Shown here piece by piece: positions 16,405-24,235 of a stretch of 64,000 nt of DNA. Position numbers and translations under genes: made by a program. The DNA is taken from contig NZ_JAUSXY010000001.1 in NCBI RefSeq assembly GCF_030944625.1, forward strand, positions 4,278,001-4,342,000, read 5' to 3'. This DNA is from Arthrobacter sp. SLBN-112 (lineage in GTDB: Bacteria > Actinomycetota > Actinomycetes > Actinomycetales > Micrococcaceae). Positions within the stretch are counted from its first letter, which is position 1, and every line of letters begins with the position of its first letter. The notes beneath the pieces are model-generated. The model made no database searches, was not told where the DNA came from, and worked only from the letters and a program-made list of their open reading frames with translations.

Positions 16405-16446
16405 CTGCTGGTGCCGTGCGGCCGGTAAGGCCTACGGCACCAACAG
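16405..16446 (-). terminator. Hairpin downstream of the second SDR gene
   Basis: CTGCTGGTGCCGTGCGGCC (16405-16423) pairs with GGCCTACGGCACCAACAG (16429-16446) around a 5-nt loop, with small internal mismatches. It lies 9 bp past the SDR stop codon on the minus strand. A strong stem without a long T-run is common for terminators in high-G+C actinobacteria. Confidence 0.6.
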
Positions 16447-16455
16447 GGGCGGCGG

Positions 16456-17232
16456 TCAGGAAACCTGCAGTCCGCCGTTGATGTCGTAGGTGGCAGCTGT
16501 GATGTATCCGGCGTCCTCGCCCAGGAGGAAGGCGATCAGGGCACCCACTTCCTCCCTGGTTCCCACGCGGCCCATCATGATGCCCTCTGACATTTGGGCC
16601 TTCCGCTCGTCGGTCAGCGTTCCGCCCATGATGTCCGTGTCGATCGGGCCCGGTGCGATGGCGTTCACGGTGATGTTGTGCTCGCCCACCTCCCGGGCCA
16701 GGGCACGGGTAAAGCCAAGTATTCCTGCTTTGGAAGCGCTGTAGGCCACCTTGGAGTAGGTGCCGCCGCCGCGCTGGGCGGAGATGGAGGAGATGCTGAC
16801 GATCCTGCCCAGTCCGCGTTCGATCATGCCCTTGAGGATGCGCTGGGAAACGATGAACGTGCCGCGCATGTTGATGGCGAAGACCTTGTCCCATTCCGCC
16901 ACGGTGGTTTCCATGAAGGGAGTCGGAGAGCTGATGCCGGCAAGGTTGACCAGTCCGACGACCGGGGGAAGCGCCCGCTCGATCTCGGCGATGGCACGGT
17001 CCACCGACGCCTCGTCCGACACGTCGGCGCCCACACCGATCGCTTTGACCGCCCGGCTGGAGCCGATTTCGGCGGCCGCCGCCTGGGCGTCTTCGGCGTT
17101 GATGTCCAGGATCGCGATCGACCAGCCCTCGCTGGCCAGCCGGTCTGCCGTGGCGCGGCCGATGCCGCGCGCCGACGCTGCGCCGGTCAGGACGGCGGTG
17201 CGTTCCGCCGGGAAGGTGTGCTGTGTGGTCAT
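16456..17232 (-). CDS. SDR-family NAD(P)-dependent oxidoreductase, second polyol dehydrogenase candidate
   Basis: A 258-residue classical SDR. The cofactor motif is TGAASARGIG at 16-25, Asp43 follows the second strand (NAD preference) and the catalytic Tyr164/Lys168 are in YSASK. It is clearly paralogous to the SDR at 10496-11263 and is likewise paired with an ACS-type MFS gene (10 nt upstream). The two SDRs may handle different tetritol stereoisomers or different carbons of one polyol. It ends 10 bp from a strong terminator hairpin. Transcription comes from the promoter near 18716-18745, probably controlled by the FadR-type regulator upstream. Confidence 0.9.
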   Translation of the reverse strand: MTTQHTFPAERTAVLTGAASARGIGRATADRLASEGWSIAILDINAEDAQAAAAEIGSSRAVKAIGVGADVSDEASVDRAIAEIERALPPVVGLVNLAGISSPTPFMETTVAEWDKVFAINMRGTFIVSQRILKGMIERGLGRIVSISSISAQRGGGTYSKVAYSASKAGILGFTRALAREVGEHNITVNAIAPGPIDTDIMGGTLTDERKAQMSEGIMMGRVGTREEVGALIAFLLGEDAGYITAATYDINGGLQVS

Positions 17233-17241
17233 GGGTGTCTC

Positions 17242-18594
17242 CTAGTGGGTTTCGGCAGCAGGAACGGTGACTCCGGGGGCGGAGATACCTTCGGGCCGCT
17301 TGCGTGCGTAGAGGTAGGTGGCGGCGGCAGTTACCGCGAGGCAGGCGGCCAGGAACACCAGGCCGGTCTGGCTGTTTCCGGTGGCGTCCTTGAGGATGCC
17401 CACGATGTAGGGAGCCACGAAGCCGCCCAGGTTGCCGAGGGAGTTGACCATGGCAAGGCCCGCTGCGGCCGCTGCGCCGGTGAGGGCAGCGGAGGGCATG
17501 GCCAGGAAGGGTGCGATAGCGGAGTAGATCCCCATGGCCGCGAGCGTCAGGAAGACCATGGCGAGCACGGCGTTGACCGGGAGCAGATAGCCGGCGCCCA
17601 GGAGGCCGACGGCGGCGAGCACCATGCTCATGCTGGCATGCCATACGCGGTTTCCGGTGCGGTCCGATCGCTTGCTCCAGAAGTAGACGAACACGGCCGC
17701 GATGGCGTAGGGGATAAAGACGATGAACCCCACCTGCGTCGAGTCGAAGTTGCCGAGCGCCTTGACGATGGTGGGCAGCCAGAGGCCCAGGCCGTAAATG
17801 CCGCACACGAGGCCGAAGTACAGCGCAGAGTAGGCGATGGTGCGGGGGTCCTTCAGGCCTGCGAGGAAGTTGTGGTTGCCGGCCTTCTGCTTGGAGGCCA
17901 ACTCCTCGCTCATGGTGGTGGTGAGCCACGCGCGCTCTTCCGGCTTGAGCCACTTGGCGTGCTCGGGACGGTCCGTCATGACGAAGGGGGTAATGATGCC
18001 CAGCACGATCGCGGGGATGCCCTCAAGGATGTACAGCCACTGCCAGCCGTGCAGGCCAGCCACTCCCTCAAGGTTCAGGAGCATGCCGGACACGGGAGCG
18101 CCCAGGGCGTTGGAGATGGGCTGGGCCAGGATGAAGATGCCCAGCACGGTGACGCGCTGCGCCGCCGGGAACCAGAGGGTCAGGTAGAAGAGGATGGCCG
18201 GGAAGAAGCCGGCTTCTGCCGCGCCAAGGAGGAAGCGGATGACATAGAAGGTGGCCTCACCGTTCACCAGGAACATGGCTGTGGCAAAGATGCCCCAGCT
18301 GATCAGGATGCGGGCGATCCACTTGCGGGCGCCAAAGCGGTACATGCCGCCGTTGCTGGGGATCTCCAGCAGTGCGTAGCCGAGGAAGAAGATGCCGGCG
18401 CCCAGGCCGTAGGCGGCCTCGGTGAGGCCGATATCGCCCTGCATGCCGAGCTTCGCGAAGCCCACGTTGTTCCGGTCCAGGTAGGCGACGAAGTACAGCA
18501 GGACGATCAGGGGCATGAGCCTCCGGCGGACTTTGCGGAGGGTGGTCTCGCCCAGTTCGCCAAGCGCGGGGGCGGCGGCACGGGAGGTCATCAC
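17242..18594 (-). CDS. MFS transporter, anion:cation symporter type (second copy)
   Basis: A 450-residue twelve-helix MFS protein with YLDRNNVGFAKLG after helix 1 and ILFYLTLWFPAAQRV in the first half. A hydrophilic central loop (TDRPEHAKWLKPEERAWLTTTMSEEL) joins the halves. It is homologous to the carrier at 9050-10396 and forms a transporter-SDR unit with the gene 9 nt downstream. Uptake of a polyol or sugar acid is inferred; specificity cannot be read. Confidence 0.88.
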   Translation of the reverse strand: MMTSRAAAPALGELGETTLRKVRRRLMPLIVLLYFVAYLDRNNVGFAKLGMQGDIGLTEAAYGLGAGIFFLGYALLEIPSNGGMYRFGARKWIARILISWGIFATAMFLVNGEATFYVIRFLLGAAEAGFFPAILFYLTLWFPAAQRVTVLGIFILAQPISNALGAPVSGMLLNLEGVAGLHGWQWLYILEGIPAIVLGIITPFVMTDRPEHAKWLKPEERAWLTTTMSEELASKQKAGNHNFLAGLKDPRTIAYSALYFGLVCGIYGLGLWLPTIVKALGNFDSTQVGFIVFIPYAIAAVFVYFWSKRSDRTGNRVWHASMSMVLAAVGLLGAGYLLPVNAVLAMVFLTLAAMGIYSAIAPFLAMPSAALTGAAAAAGLAMVNSLGNLGGFVAPYIVGILKDATGNSQTGLVFLAACLAVTAAATYLYARKRPEGISAPGVTVPAAETH

Positions 18595-18688
18595 TGGCCT
18601 CCTGCCGTGGGGTGGGGACCCTCAAATAGGGAATGCGCGCGCATAACGACTCCTTTGGCTGGCGGCATTTGGGGGGAGATCAGGCATG

Positions 18689-18745
18689 AGATCAGATGTC
18701 TGATGTCTGACTGCGATTCTAATCACAGGTGGATGTGGGAGTCAA
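18689..18745 (-). promoter_or_regulatory. Promoter and FadR-type operator for the MFS/SDR pair
   Basis: On the minus strand -35 TTGACT (18740-18745) and -10 TAGAAT (18716-18721) are 18 bp apart. Immediately downstream is a compact repeat: TCAGATGTCTGA (18692-18703) and TCTGATGTCTGA (18699-18710) overlap, giving inverted TCAGA/TCTGA arms. A repressor here would block initiation. The 12-mer AGATCAGATGTC (18689-18700) also occurs in the iolC promoter. The adjacent FadR-type protein is the obvious candidate. Confidence 0.65.
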
Positions 18746-18823
18746 CACACACGCAGAAGGTACGAGTGTGCGGCGGAAAGAATGGCGTCCGTCCGTGCGA
18801 AACGGGGCGGCACCGGCAGCGTC

Positions 18824-19555
18824 CTAACGGGCAGTGGCTCCGCTGCGGCTCGAGACCGCGAGGTAGTGCTCGTAATCCTCGAAGGTTTGGGTGATGTGGG
18901 CGTCCATCGTGGAACGCGCCGTGGCAGGATCGCCGGCGGCGATGGCCGCAAGGACCATCTTGTGGTGGTGGATGGCGTGGCGCTGCACATCCGGGAACGC
19001 GGAGGTTTCGCGGCGCATGGCATACAGCAAGGTGGAGAGTTGGCCCAGCATGGCGGGGACGAACGGGTTTCCGGACGCACGCAGCACGGTGTCATGGAAG
19101 GCGATGTCGGCCACCGTCAGCGCATCGACGTCTCCGGCCTGGTGTGCCGCTTCCATCTGCTCCACACTGTCCTGCAGGGCAGCAAGGTCAGCCGGGCGAT
19201 GGCGGGAAGCAGCGAGTTCGGCCGCCCCGGTCTCCACCATCCGGCGGACCTCAAGCAGGCGAAGTGCCACCTGGTCGGAGGCCACTCCCCTGGAGGCAGC
19301 CTGCATGATGGCGTCCATGCCGGTCCAGCGTTCCGGCGGATTGACGAACGTGCCCAGGCCGCGTTTTACGTACACGACGTTCTGGGCTTTCAGCACGTTC
19401 ATGGCTTCCCGGGCCGTCAGCCGGCTGACCCCGGATTCCTTGGCGATGTCCGCTTCCGGCGGCAGGGCGTCGTCGGCCTTGATCTCTCCGCTGAGAATAT
19501 GCTCAAGGACCTTGTCCACGACGACGTCAACCAGCGTGCGCCGCGCCTCTGCCAT
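18824..19555 (-). CDS. FadR/GntR-family transcriptional regulator
   Basis: A 243-residue regulator. The start is the ATG before AEARRTLVDVV, which has AGGGGAG at good spacing; an ATG seven codons upstream lacks a site. The winged helix covers about 5-70 (VVDKVLEHILSGEIKADDALPPEADIAKESGVSRLTAREAMNVLKAQNVV, wing RGLGTFV). The FCD domain has LLEVRRMVETGAAELAA, ADIAFHDTVLRASGN and HHKMVLAAIAAGD, with metal-ligand His residues. It lies upstream of, and probably controls, the MFS/SDR pair. The shared 12-mer suggests it may also act on iolC. Confidence 0.92.
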   Translation of the reverse strand: MAEARRTLVDVVVDKVLEHILSGEIKADDALPPEADIAKESGVSRLTAREAMNVLKAQNVVYVKRGLGTFVNPPERWTGMDAIMQAASRGVASDQVALRLLEVRRMVETGAAELAASRHRPADLAALQDSVEQMEAAHQAGDVDALTVADIAFHDTVLRASGNPFVPAMLGQLSTLLYAMRRETSAFPDVQRHAIHHHKMVLAAIAAGDPATARSTMDAHITQTFEDYEHYLAVSSRSGATAR

Positions 19556-19653
19556 CCTGCTCCCCTGCCTGGGCACCGTGGCCCCTCTTGCCCTTCAACC
19601 CTACTCGACGCACGGCAGACAGCGACGTCGGTTACACACGGCACTTAAACGCC

Positions 19654-19719
19654 GAACGCAGGGCCACTCCCAGGTCCGGCCCCATCGGATGGGGCCGGGC
19701 CGGGAGTGACCCCGCGTTC
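19654..19719 (-). terminator. Long hairpin downstream of sucD
   Basis: A 66-nt near-complete inverted repeat. The core is CCGGCCCCAT/ATGGGGCCGG around a 3-nt loop (19676-19698). It continues with ACTCCC/GGGAGT and ends in GAACGC/GCGTTC, with a few bulges. It begins 13 bp after the sucD stop. It probably terminates sucCD; the size also fits a REP-like palindrome. No T-run follows. Confidence 0.6.
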
Positions 19720-19732
19720 AGCGCAGTAGTCC

Positions 19733-20635
19733 CTAGAGGGCTGCGAAGACCTCGCGGAGCAGCTTGGCGGTCTCGGACGGCGTCTTGCCGACCTTCACGC
19801 CGGCAGCCTCGAGTGCTTCCTTCTTGGCCTGGGCGGTACCGGCGGAACCGGAGACGATGGCGCCTGCGTGGCCCATGGTCTTGCCTTCGGGAGCAGTGAA
19901 ACCGGCAACGTAACCAACAACGGGCTTGGTGACGTTGGCCTTGATGAAGTCGGCTGCGCGCTCTTCGGCGTCACCGCCGATTTCGCCGATCATGACGATG
20001 GCCTTGGTCTCGGGGTCAGCCTCGAAGGCGGCCAGGGCGTCGATGTGGGTGGTGCCGATGATGGGATCGCCGCCGATGCCGATGGCGGTGGAGAAGCCCA
20101 GGTCGCGCAGTTCGTACATCATCTGGTAGGTCAGGGTGCCGGACTTGGACACCAGGCCGATCGGGCCCTTGCCGGTGATGTTGGCGGGGGTGATACCCAC
20201 CAGTGCTTCGCCGGGGGTGATGATGCCGGGGCAGTTCGGGCCGATGATGCGGGTGACCTGGTTGCCGTCGGCGTCCACCTTCGACTGTGCCAGGGCCCAG
20301 AATTCGGCGGAGTCCTGGACGGGAACACCTTCGGTGATGACCACGACCAGGCCGATGCCGGCCTCGATGGCTTCGACGACGGCGTTCTTGGTGAATGCCG
20401 GCGGCACGAAGACGATGGAGACGTCAGCGCCAGTCTCGGCCATGGCTTCCTTGACGGTGCCGTAGACGTTGATTTCCTTGTCACCGTGCAGGACCGTGGT
20501 GCCGGCCTTGCGGGCGTTGACGCCGCCAACAATGTTGGTGCCGGCCTTGAGCATCAGGGCGGTGTGCTTGGTGCCTTCGCCGCCGGTGATGCCCTGGACG
20601 ATGACCTTGGAATCCTTGTTGAGGTAGATAGACAT
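19733..20635 (-). CDS. sucD: Succinate-CoA ligase alpha subunit
   Basis: A 300-residue subunit that carries the phosphohistidine of the TCA-cycle enzyme converting succinyl-CoA, ADP (or GDP) and Pi to succinate, CoA and the NTP. The CoA-binding Rossmann domain begins with [18 protein letters not shown], followed by [12 protein letters not shown]. The active-site histidine lies in [11 protein letters not shown] near residue 245. It follows sucC by 10 nt, the usual gene order. Confidence 0.97.
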   Translation of the reverse strand: MSIYLNKDSKVIVQGITGGEGTKHTALMLKAGTNIVGGVNARKAGTTVLHGDKEINVYGTVKEAMAETGADVSIVFVPPAFTKNAVVEAIEAGIGLVVVITEGVPVQDSAEFWALAQSKVDADGNQVTRIIGPNCPGIITPGEALVGITPANITGKGPIGLVSKSGTLTYQMMYELRDLGFSTAIGIGGDPIIGTTHIDALAAFEADPETKAIVMIGEIGGDAEERAADFIKANVTKPVVGYVAGFTAPEGKTMGHAGAIVSGSAGTAQAKKEALEAAGVKVGKTPSETAKLLREVFAAL

Positions 20636-20645
20636 GGTGCGTCCC

Positions 20646-21815
20646 TTACTTAGCTGCGTTGGCGAGCTCGGCGGCCTTGTCGGCGCCCTCGTCCATGGTG
20701 GCGGCCAGGGTTACCAGCGGGTGGTTGGCCTCGGTGAGGATGCGGCGGCCTTCCTCGACGTTGTTGCCGTCAAGGCGGACGACCAGCGGCTTGTTGGCGG
20801 AGTGGCCCAGCTCGGCCAGCGCACCAACGATGCCCTTGGCAACGGCGTCGCATGCGGTGATGCCGCCGAAGACGTTGACGAACACGGACTTGACCTGCTC
20901 GTCACCCAGGATGACGTCCAGGCCTGCGGCCATGACCTCAGCCGAGGCTCCACCGCCGATGTCCAGGAAGTTGGCGGGCTTGACGTTGCCGTGGTTTTCG
21001 CCGGCGTAGGCCACGACGTCGAGGGTGGACATGACCAGGCCTGCACCGTTGCCGATGATGCCTACTTCGCCGTCGAGCTTGACGTAGTTGAGGTCCTGCG
21101 CCTTTGCCTTGGCCTCAAGGGGGTCTGCAGCGTCCTTGTCCTCGAGCTGCGCGTGCTTGGCGTGCCGGAAGTCTGCGTTCTCGTCGAGGGAGACCTTGCC
21201 GTCCAGGGCGACGATGTCGCCGGCACCGGTCTTGACGAGCGGGTTGACCTCCACCAGGGTGGCGTCTTCCTTCTTGAACACGTCCCAGAGCTTGAGGATC
21301 ACGGCGGCGACCTTGCCGCGCAGTTCCTCGGCGAAGCCTGCGGCTGCGACGATTTCGTCAGCCTTGGCCTGGTCGATGCCCACGGCGGGGTCGATGGCAA
21401 TCTTGGCCAGCGCTTCGGGGCGTTCGACGGCGAGCTGTTCGATTTCCATGCCGCCTTCAACCGAGCACATGGCCAGGTAGTTGCGGTTGGCCCGGTCCAG
21501 CAGGACGGAGAAGTAGTATTCCTCGGCAATGTCAGCACCCTGGGCGATCATCACCTTGTTAACGGTGTGGCCCTTGATGTCCATGCCCAGGATGTTGGTG
21601 GCGTGCTCAAGCGCTTCGTCGGCAGACTTTGCGACCTTGACGCCGCCGGCCTTGCCGCGGCCACCTGCCTTGACCTGTGCCTTGACAACAGTCACGCCGC
21701 CGATCTTCTCGGCAGCTGCCTTTGCTTCTTCTGGGGTGTACGCCACGATGCCGGCAAGCACGGGTACACCGTGCGCCTCGAACATATCGCGCGCCTGGTA
21801 TTCAAACAGGTCCAC
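20646..21815 (-). CDS. sucC: Succinate-CoA ligase beta subunit (ADP-forming type)
   Basis: A 389-residue subunit with the ATP-grasp fold. The opening [19 protein letters not shown] is typical. [18 protein letters not shown] near residues 44-61 is the nucleotide-binding region, and EVNPLVKT and [10 protein letters not shown] mark the later domains. It is the first gene of sucCD. The 223-bp gap upstream (21816-22038) must hold the promoter. I did not see a convincing operator there. Confidence 0.97.
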   Translation of the reverse strand: MDLFEYQARDMFEAHGVPVLAGIVAYTPEEAKAAAEKIGGVTVVKAQVKAGGRGKAGGVKVAKSADEALEHATNILGMDIKGHTVNKVMIAQGADIAEEYYFSVLLDRANRNYLAMCSVEGGMEIEQLAVERPEALAKIAIDPAVGIDQAKADEIVAAAGFAEELRGKVAAVILKLWDVFKKEDATLVEVNPLVKTGAGDIVALDGKVSLDENADFRHAKHAQLEDKDAADPLEAKAKAQDLNYVKLDGEVGIIGNGAGLVMSTLDVVAYAGENHGNVKPANFLDIGGGASAEVMAAGLDVILGDEQVKSVFVNVFGGITACDAVAKGIVGALAELGHSANKPLVVRLDGNNVEEGRRILTEANHPLVTLAATMDEGADKAAELANAAK

Positions 21816-22038
21816 GGTTTAGTGTCCTTCTACGTCGAAGTAGTTTCTGTACAGTCGGACACCATCGAAAGACGATGACCGGGCTGCGGATTGCACGCAC
21901 CGGCGGCCTGTTTGGAAACGAGCCACGCGGCGTAATGCTCCATGGGGAACTCTAGTCCTTTGGAGCGGCCGGGCCGTCCCAGACTACCTCTTATGTGAGT
22001 AAGCACACTATTCTATGGGGCGTAGAAAAACCGCGGAT

Positions 22039-22746
22039 TTACGGGGTTTTTGAGGCGTCTACCCGCGAGGATGCGGTGCTTTTGTCCGGTCCGGGAATCA
22101 GCTCGTAACGTTCCGCGGAAACGAAGAAGCCGACGCCGGCGGAGACGTTTCCGCACGCCACTCCACCGTTGTAGGCCGAGCAGCGCAGTCCGTTGCGCTC
22201 CAGGTTCTGCCCGTCGGCAAGCACAGGCAGTTGGGCCAGCGGACCCGCTTTGTTTCCTTGGGGTCCGTAGGTTGCCTCCATGGATGTGACGCCGGAACGG
22301 CACTCGCCGTAGCGTGCGGTGTCCGGCGCCAGGAGGGCTGCGCCGCCGAGGTAGCCCAGGCGGGTTCCTGCGCAGTCGTCCTTGATGTCACCGGGTTTGG
22401 GCGCCGGATAGGTGGCGAGCTCGCAGTAGGCCACGGGGACGATGGGCAGCTTGTTGTTGGCCGCGTTGCTGTAACTGTTCTGCTCGTAGGGCAGGTTCAG
22501 GTGCTCGCCCCTGGCGGACGTCAGCGAGCAGGCAACGGTCCGGTCGGCGGTAAGGAAGGAAACAACGTCCCCGCCGCTGGAGAACTGCTTCGCGTCCGCC
22601 AGCGGCGCGTTCTCCAACTGTTCCATGGGCGGCCGCGGCGGCGGCGGAACATAGGAAGGGTCACTGGTTGTCACCGAGCATCCGGTGCCGGCCACCAGGA
22701 ATAGGGCGGCGAGCATCCCCCACACAGTCCGTCGCATGGCCTCCAT
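22039..22746 (-). CDS. Putative lipoprotein of unknown function
   Basis: A 235-residue exported protein. The signal peptide RRTVWGMLAALFLVAGTGC ends in a lipobox-like GTGC, followed by a Pro-rich spacer (SDPSYVPPPPRPPMEQ). The body has a domain with several cysteines (TVACSLTS, VAYCELATY, KDDCAG, GECRSG, LRCSAYNGGVACGN), suggesting disulphides outside the cell. Two starts three codons apart (22746 and 22737) are possible, and the ribosome site does not decide. I do not recognise a family with a known role. Monocistronic by its spacing. Confidence 0.75.
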   Translation of the reverse strand: MEAMRRTVWGMLAALFLVAGTGCSVTTSDPSYVPPPPRPPMEQLENAPLADAKQFSSGGDVVSFLTADRTVACSLTSARGEHLNLPYEQNSYSNAANNKLPIVPVAYCELATYPAPKPGDIKDDCAGTRLGYLGGAALLAPDTARYGECRSGVTSMEATYGPQGNKAGPLAQLPVLADGQNLERNGLRCSAYNGGVACGNVSAGVGFFVSAERYELIPGPDKSTASSRVDASKTP

Positions 22747-22808
22747 TATGCCCCGCAGGATGGTTGGGGTTGCCCAACCTTGCTGCGGCAGGGCCTGGCC
22801 CGATCGGG

Positions 22809-23486
22809 TCAGCGTACGATCTTGAAGTTGAAGGCCGGGGTTCCGAGCGCGCCCCACAGGCGGAGCCAGACAGGCAGCAGCATTTCGGTGCCGCGTGCCG
22901 TGGTGATGTCACCAAGATCGATGATGTCCTGGTGGCCGAAGTCCTTCAGGATCCCGGTGACCATGGCCTTGGCCTCGGCGTCGTTGCCCGAAACGAACAC
23001 GGATCCGGGATCGGACAGCAGTCCCGGATGGGCCATCAGGTCTGCGTTCATGGTGTTGAGTGCCTTGACGACGCGGGCTGCGGGGAAGGCCCGTTGGATT
23101 TGCTCCGCCAGGGAGTCCGTGTCCTTGACGAAGAGGGTTGGGGGCATGCCGTTGCTGAAGTCGAGCGGGTTGGCGATGTCCAGGACCACCGCGCCTTCGA
23201 GGTTCGCCGCTCCGACCTCCTCCAGCACGTCGAGGGATGCACCGCCGTTGGTTGCGTTGACGATAAGCCCCGCGCCCTTGGCTGCGTCGGAGAACCGCGC
23301 CACCGTGATGGCCGGGTTCTCTGCGGCCCAGGTTGCGAACGCCGGGTTGCCCATGCCGCCTGCCCTGGTCCGGGACAAGGAGGCCTGAGGATCACGGGTG
23401 CCCACGGCAACGGAATGGCCGATCTCCGCGAGGCGGGCGGCGATGGTCCGGCCAACCACTCCGGTTCCAAGTACTGCTGTCTTCAT
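22809..23486 (-). CDS. NAD(P)-binding oxidoreductase, F420-dependent-reductase-like (NpdG type)
   Basis: A 225-residue Rossmann protein starting KTAVLGTGVVGRTIAARLAEIGHSVAVGTRDP, with the motif GTGVVG at about 6-11. The segments VVLDIANPLDF and VVKALNTMNADLM are typical of the NADPH:F420-oxidoreductase/dinucleotide-binding family. The start ATG has AGGAG at good spacing. It is divergent from a TetR gene, and the shared 121-bp region carries two direct operator repeats, so it is probably that repressor's target. The substrate is unknown. Confidence 0.85.
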   Translation of the reverse strand: MKTAVLGTGVVGRTIAARLAEIGHSVAVGTRDPQASLSRTRAGGMGNPAFATWAAENPAITVARFSDAAKGAGLIVNATNGGASLDVLEEVGAANLEGAVVLDIANPLDFSNGMPPTLFVKDTDSLAEQIQRAFPAARVVKALNTMNADLMAHPGLLSDPGSVFVSGNDAEAKAMVTGILKDFGHQDIIDLGDITTARGTEMLLPVWLRLWGALGTPAFNFKIVR

Positions 23487-23521
23487 GCTGATCTCCTGGT
23501 GATGCGTGTCCGCAAACCCGA

Positions 23522-23559
23522 TGTGACGGATCGTTCCCAAGTTTGTGACGGATCGTTCC
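23522..23559. promoter_or_regulatory. Two direct TetR-type operator repeats
   Basis: The 16-bp sequence TGTGACGGATCGTTCC occurs exactly twice, at 23522-23537 and 23544-23559. The copies are 22 bp apart, two helical turns. Each contains the imperfect inverted repeat GGATCGTTCC. They lie between the divergent dehydrogenase and TetR genes and are the likely repressor-binding sites for both. Confidence 0.7.
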
Positions 23560-23607
23560 GTCTGTCAAACTGGGTCAGTCGATATCGGAGCAATGTGGAG
23601 GAGAGTT

Positions 23608-24189
23608 GTGGCGCGCAGGACGGGTGAGGAAAACCGGCGCAACGTTCTTGAGGTGGCCACGCGCTTGTTTTACAGGCATGGCATACGGGCCGTGGGAATG
23701 GACAACGTGGTGAAAGAGTGCGGGGTGGGCAACGCGACCGTATACCGCCAGTTTCCCACTAAGGACGCCTTAGCCACCGCCTATGTCCAGGGCAGGGCGG
23801 ACGCCTGGTTCGAGCGCATGCGTGATGCCGCGGGCGGGGAAGCGGCTCCGCAGGACAAGCTCTTGGCCGTGTTCGAAGTACTGGCCACCGACTGCGCCGG
23901 GAGCAGCTACCGGGGGTGCCCCATGCTGAACACCAACACCGAGTTCCCCGAGGGATCGCACCCGGCCCACCTGGCCGCCGTCACACACAAGCAGCAGGTC
24001 CGCGACTGGTTCCTCACCCTGGCGGCCGATGCACGGGCCGAGGATCCGGACCGGCTCGCCGAGGAACTCCTCATTGTCCTCAACGGCGCATACGCCACGG
24101 CCGCGGTCCTGGATGGTGCCACCTATGGGTCGCGTGCGGTGGATCTGGCTCGCCGCCTGGTGGCCGGGTCCTGTCCGGCACGCAGCTGA
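23608..24189 (+). CDS. TetR-family transcriptional regulator
   Basis: A 193-residue TetR/AcrR regulator. The GTG start at 23608 is chosen because GGAGGAG precedes it at correct spacing; an ATG at 23593 has only a weak site. The DNA-binding domain is RRNVLEVATRLFYRHGIRAVGMDNVVKECGVGNATVYRQFPTKDAL. The C-terminal ligand domain includes AGSSYRGCPMLNTNTEFP, with a Gly-Cys-Pro pattern frequent in this subgroup. It probably represses the divergent oxidoreductase and itself. Confidence 0.92.
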   Translation: MARRTGEENRRNVLEVATRLFYRHGIRAVGMDNVVKECGVGNATVYRQFPTKDALATAYVQGRADAWFERMRDAAGGEAAPQDKLLAVFEVLATDCAGSSYRGCPMLNTNTEFPEGSHPAHLAAVTHKQQVRDWFLTLAADARAEDPDRLAEELLIVLNGAYATAAVLDGATYGSRAVDLARRLVAGSCPARS

Positions 24190-24235
24190 GGCCGCACCCG
24201 CCCGAGTTCACGGCCGCGGGCGGTGCGTCCGCGCC

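Noticed and set aside
16594..18894. 766-codon plus-strand frame across the SDR and MFS genes
   Set aside because: The composition is Gly/Asp/His-rich without motifs, and it opposes two well-supported genes.
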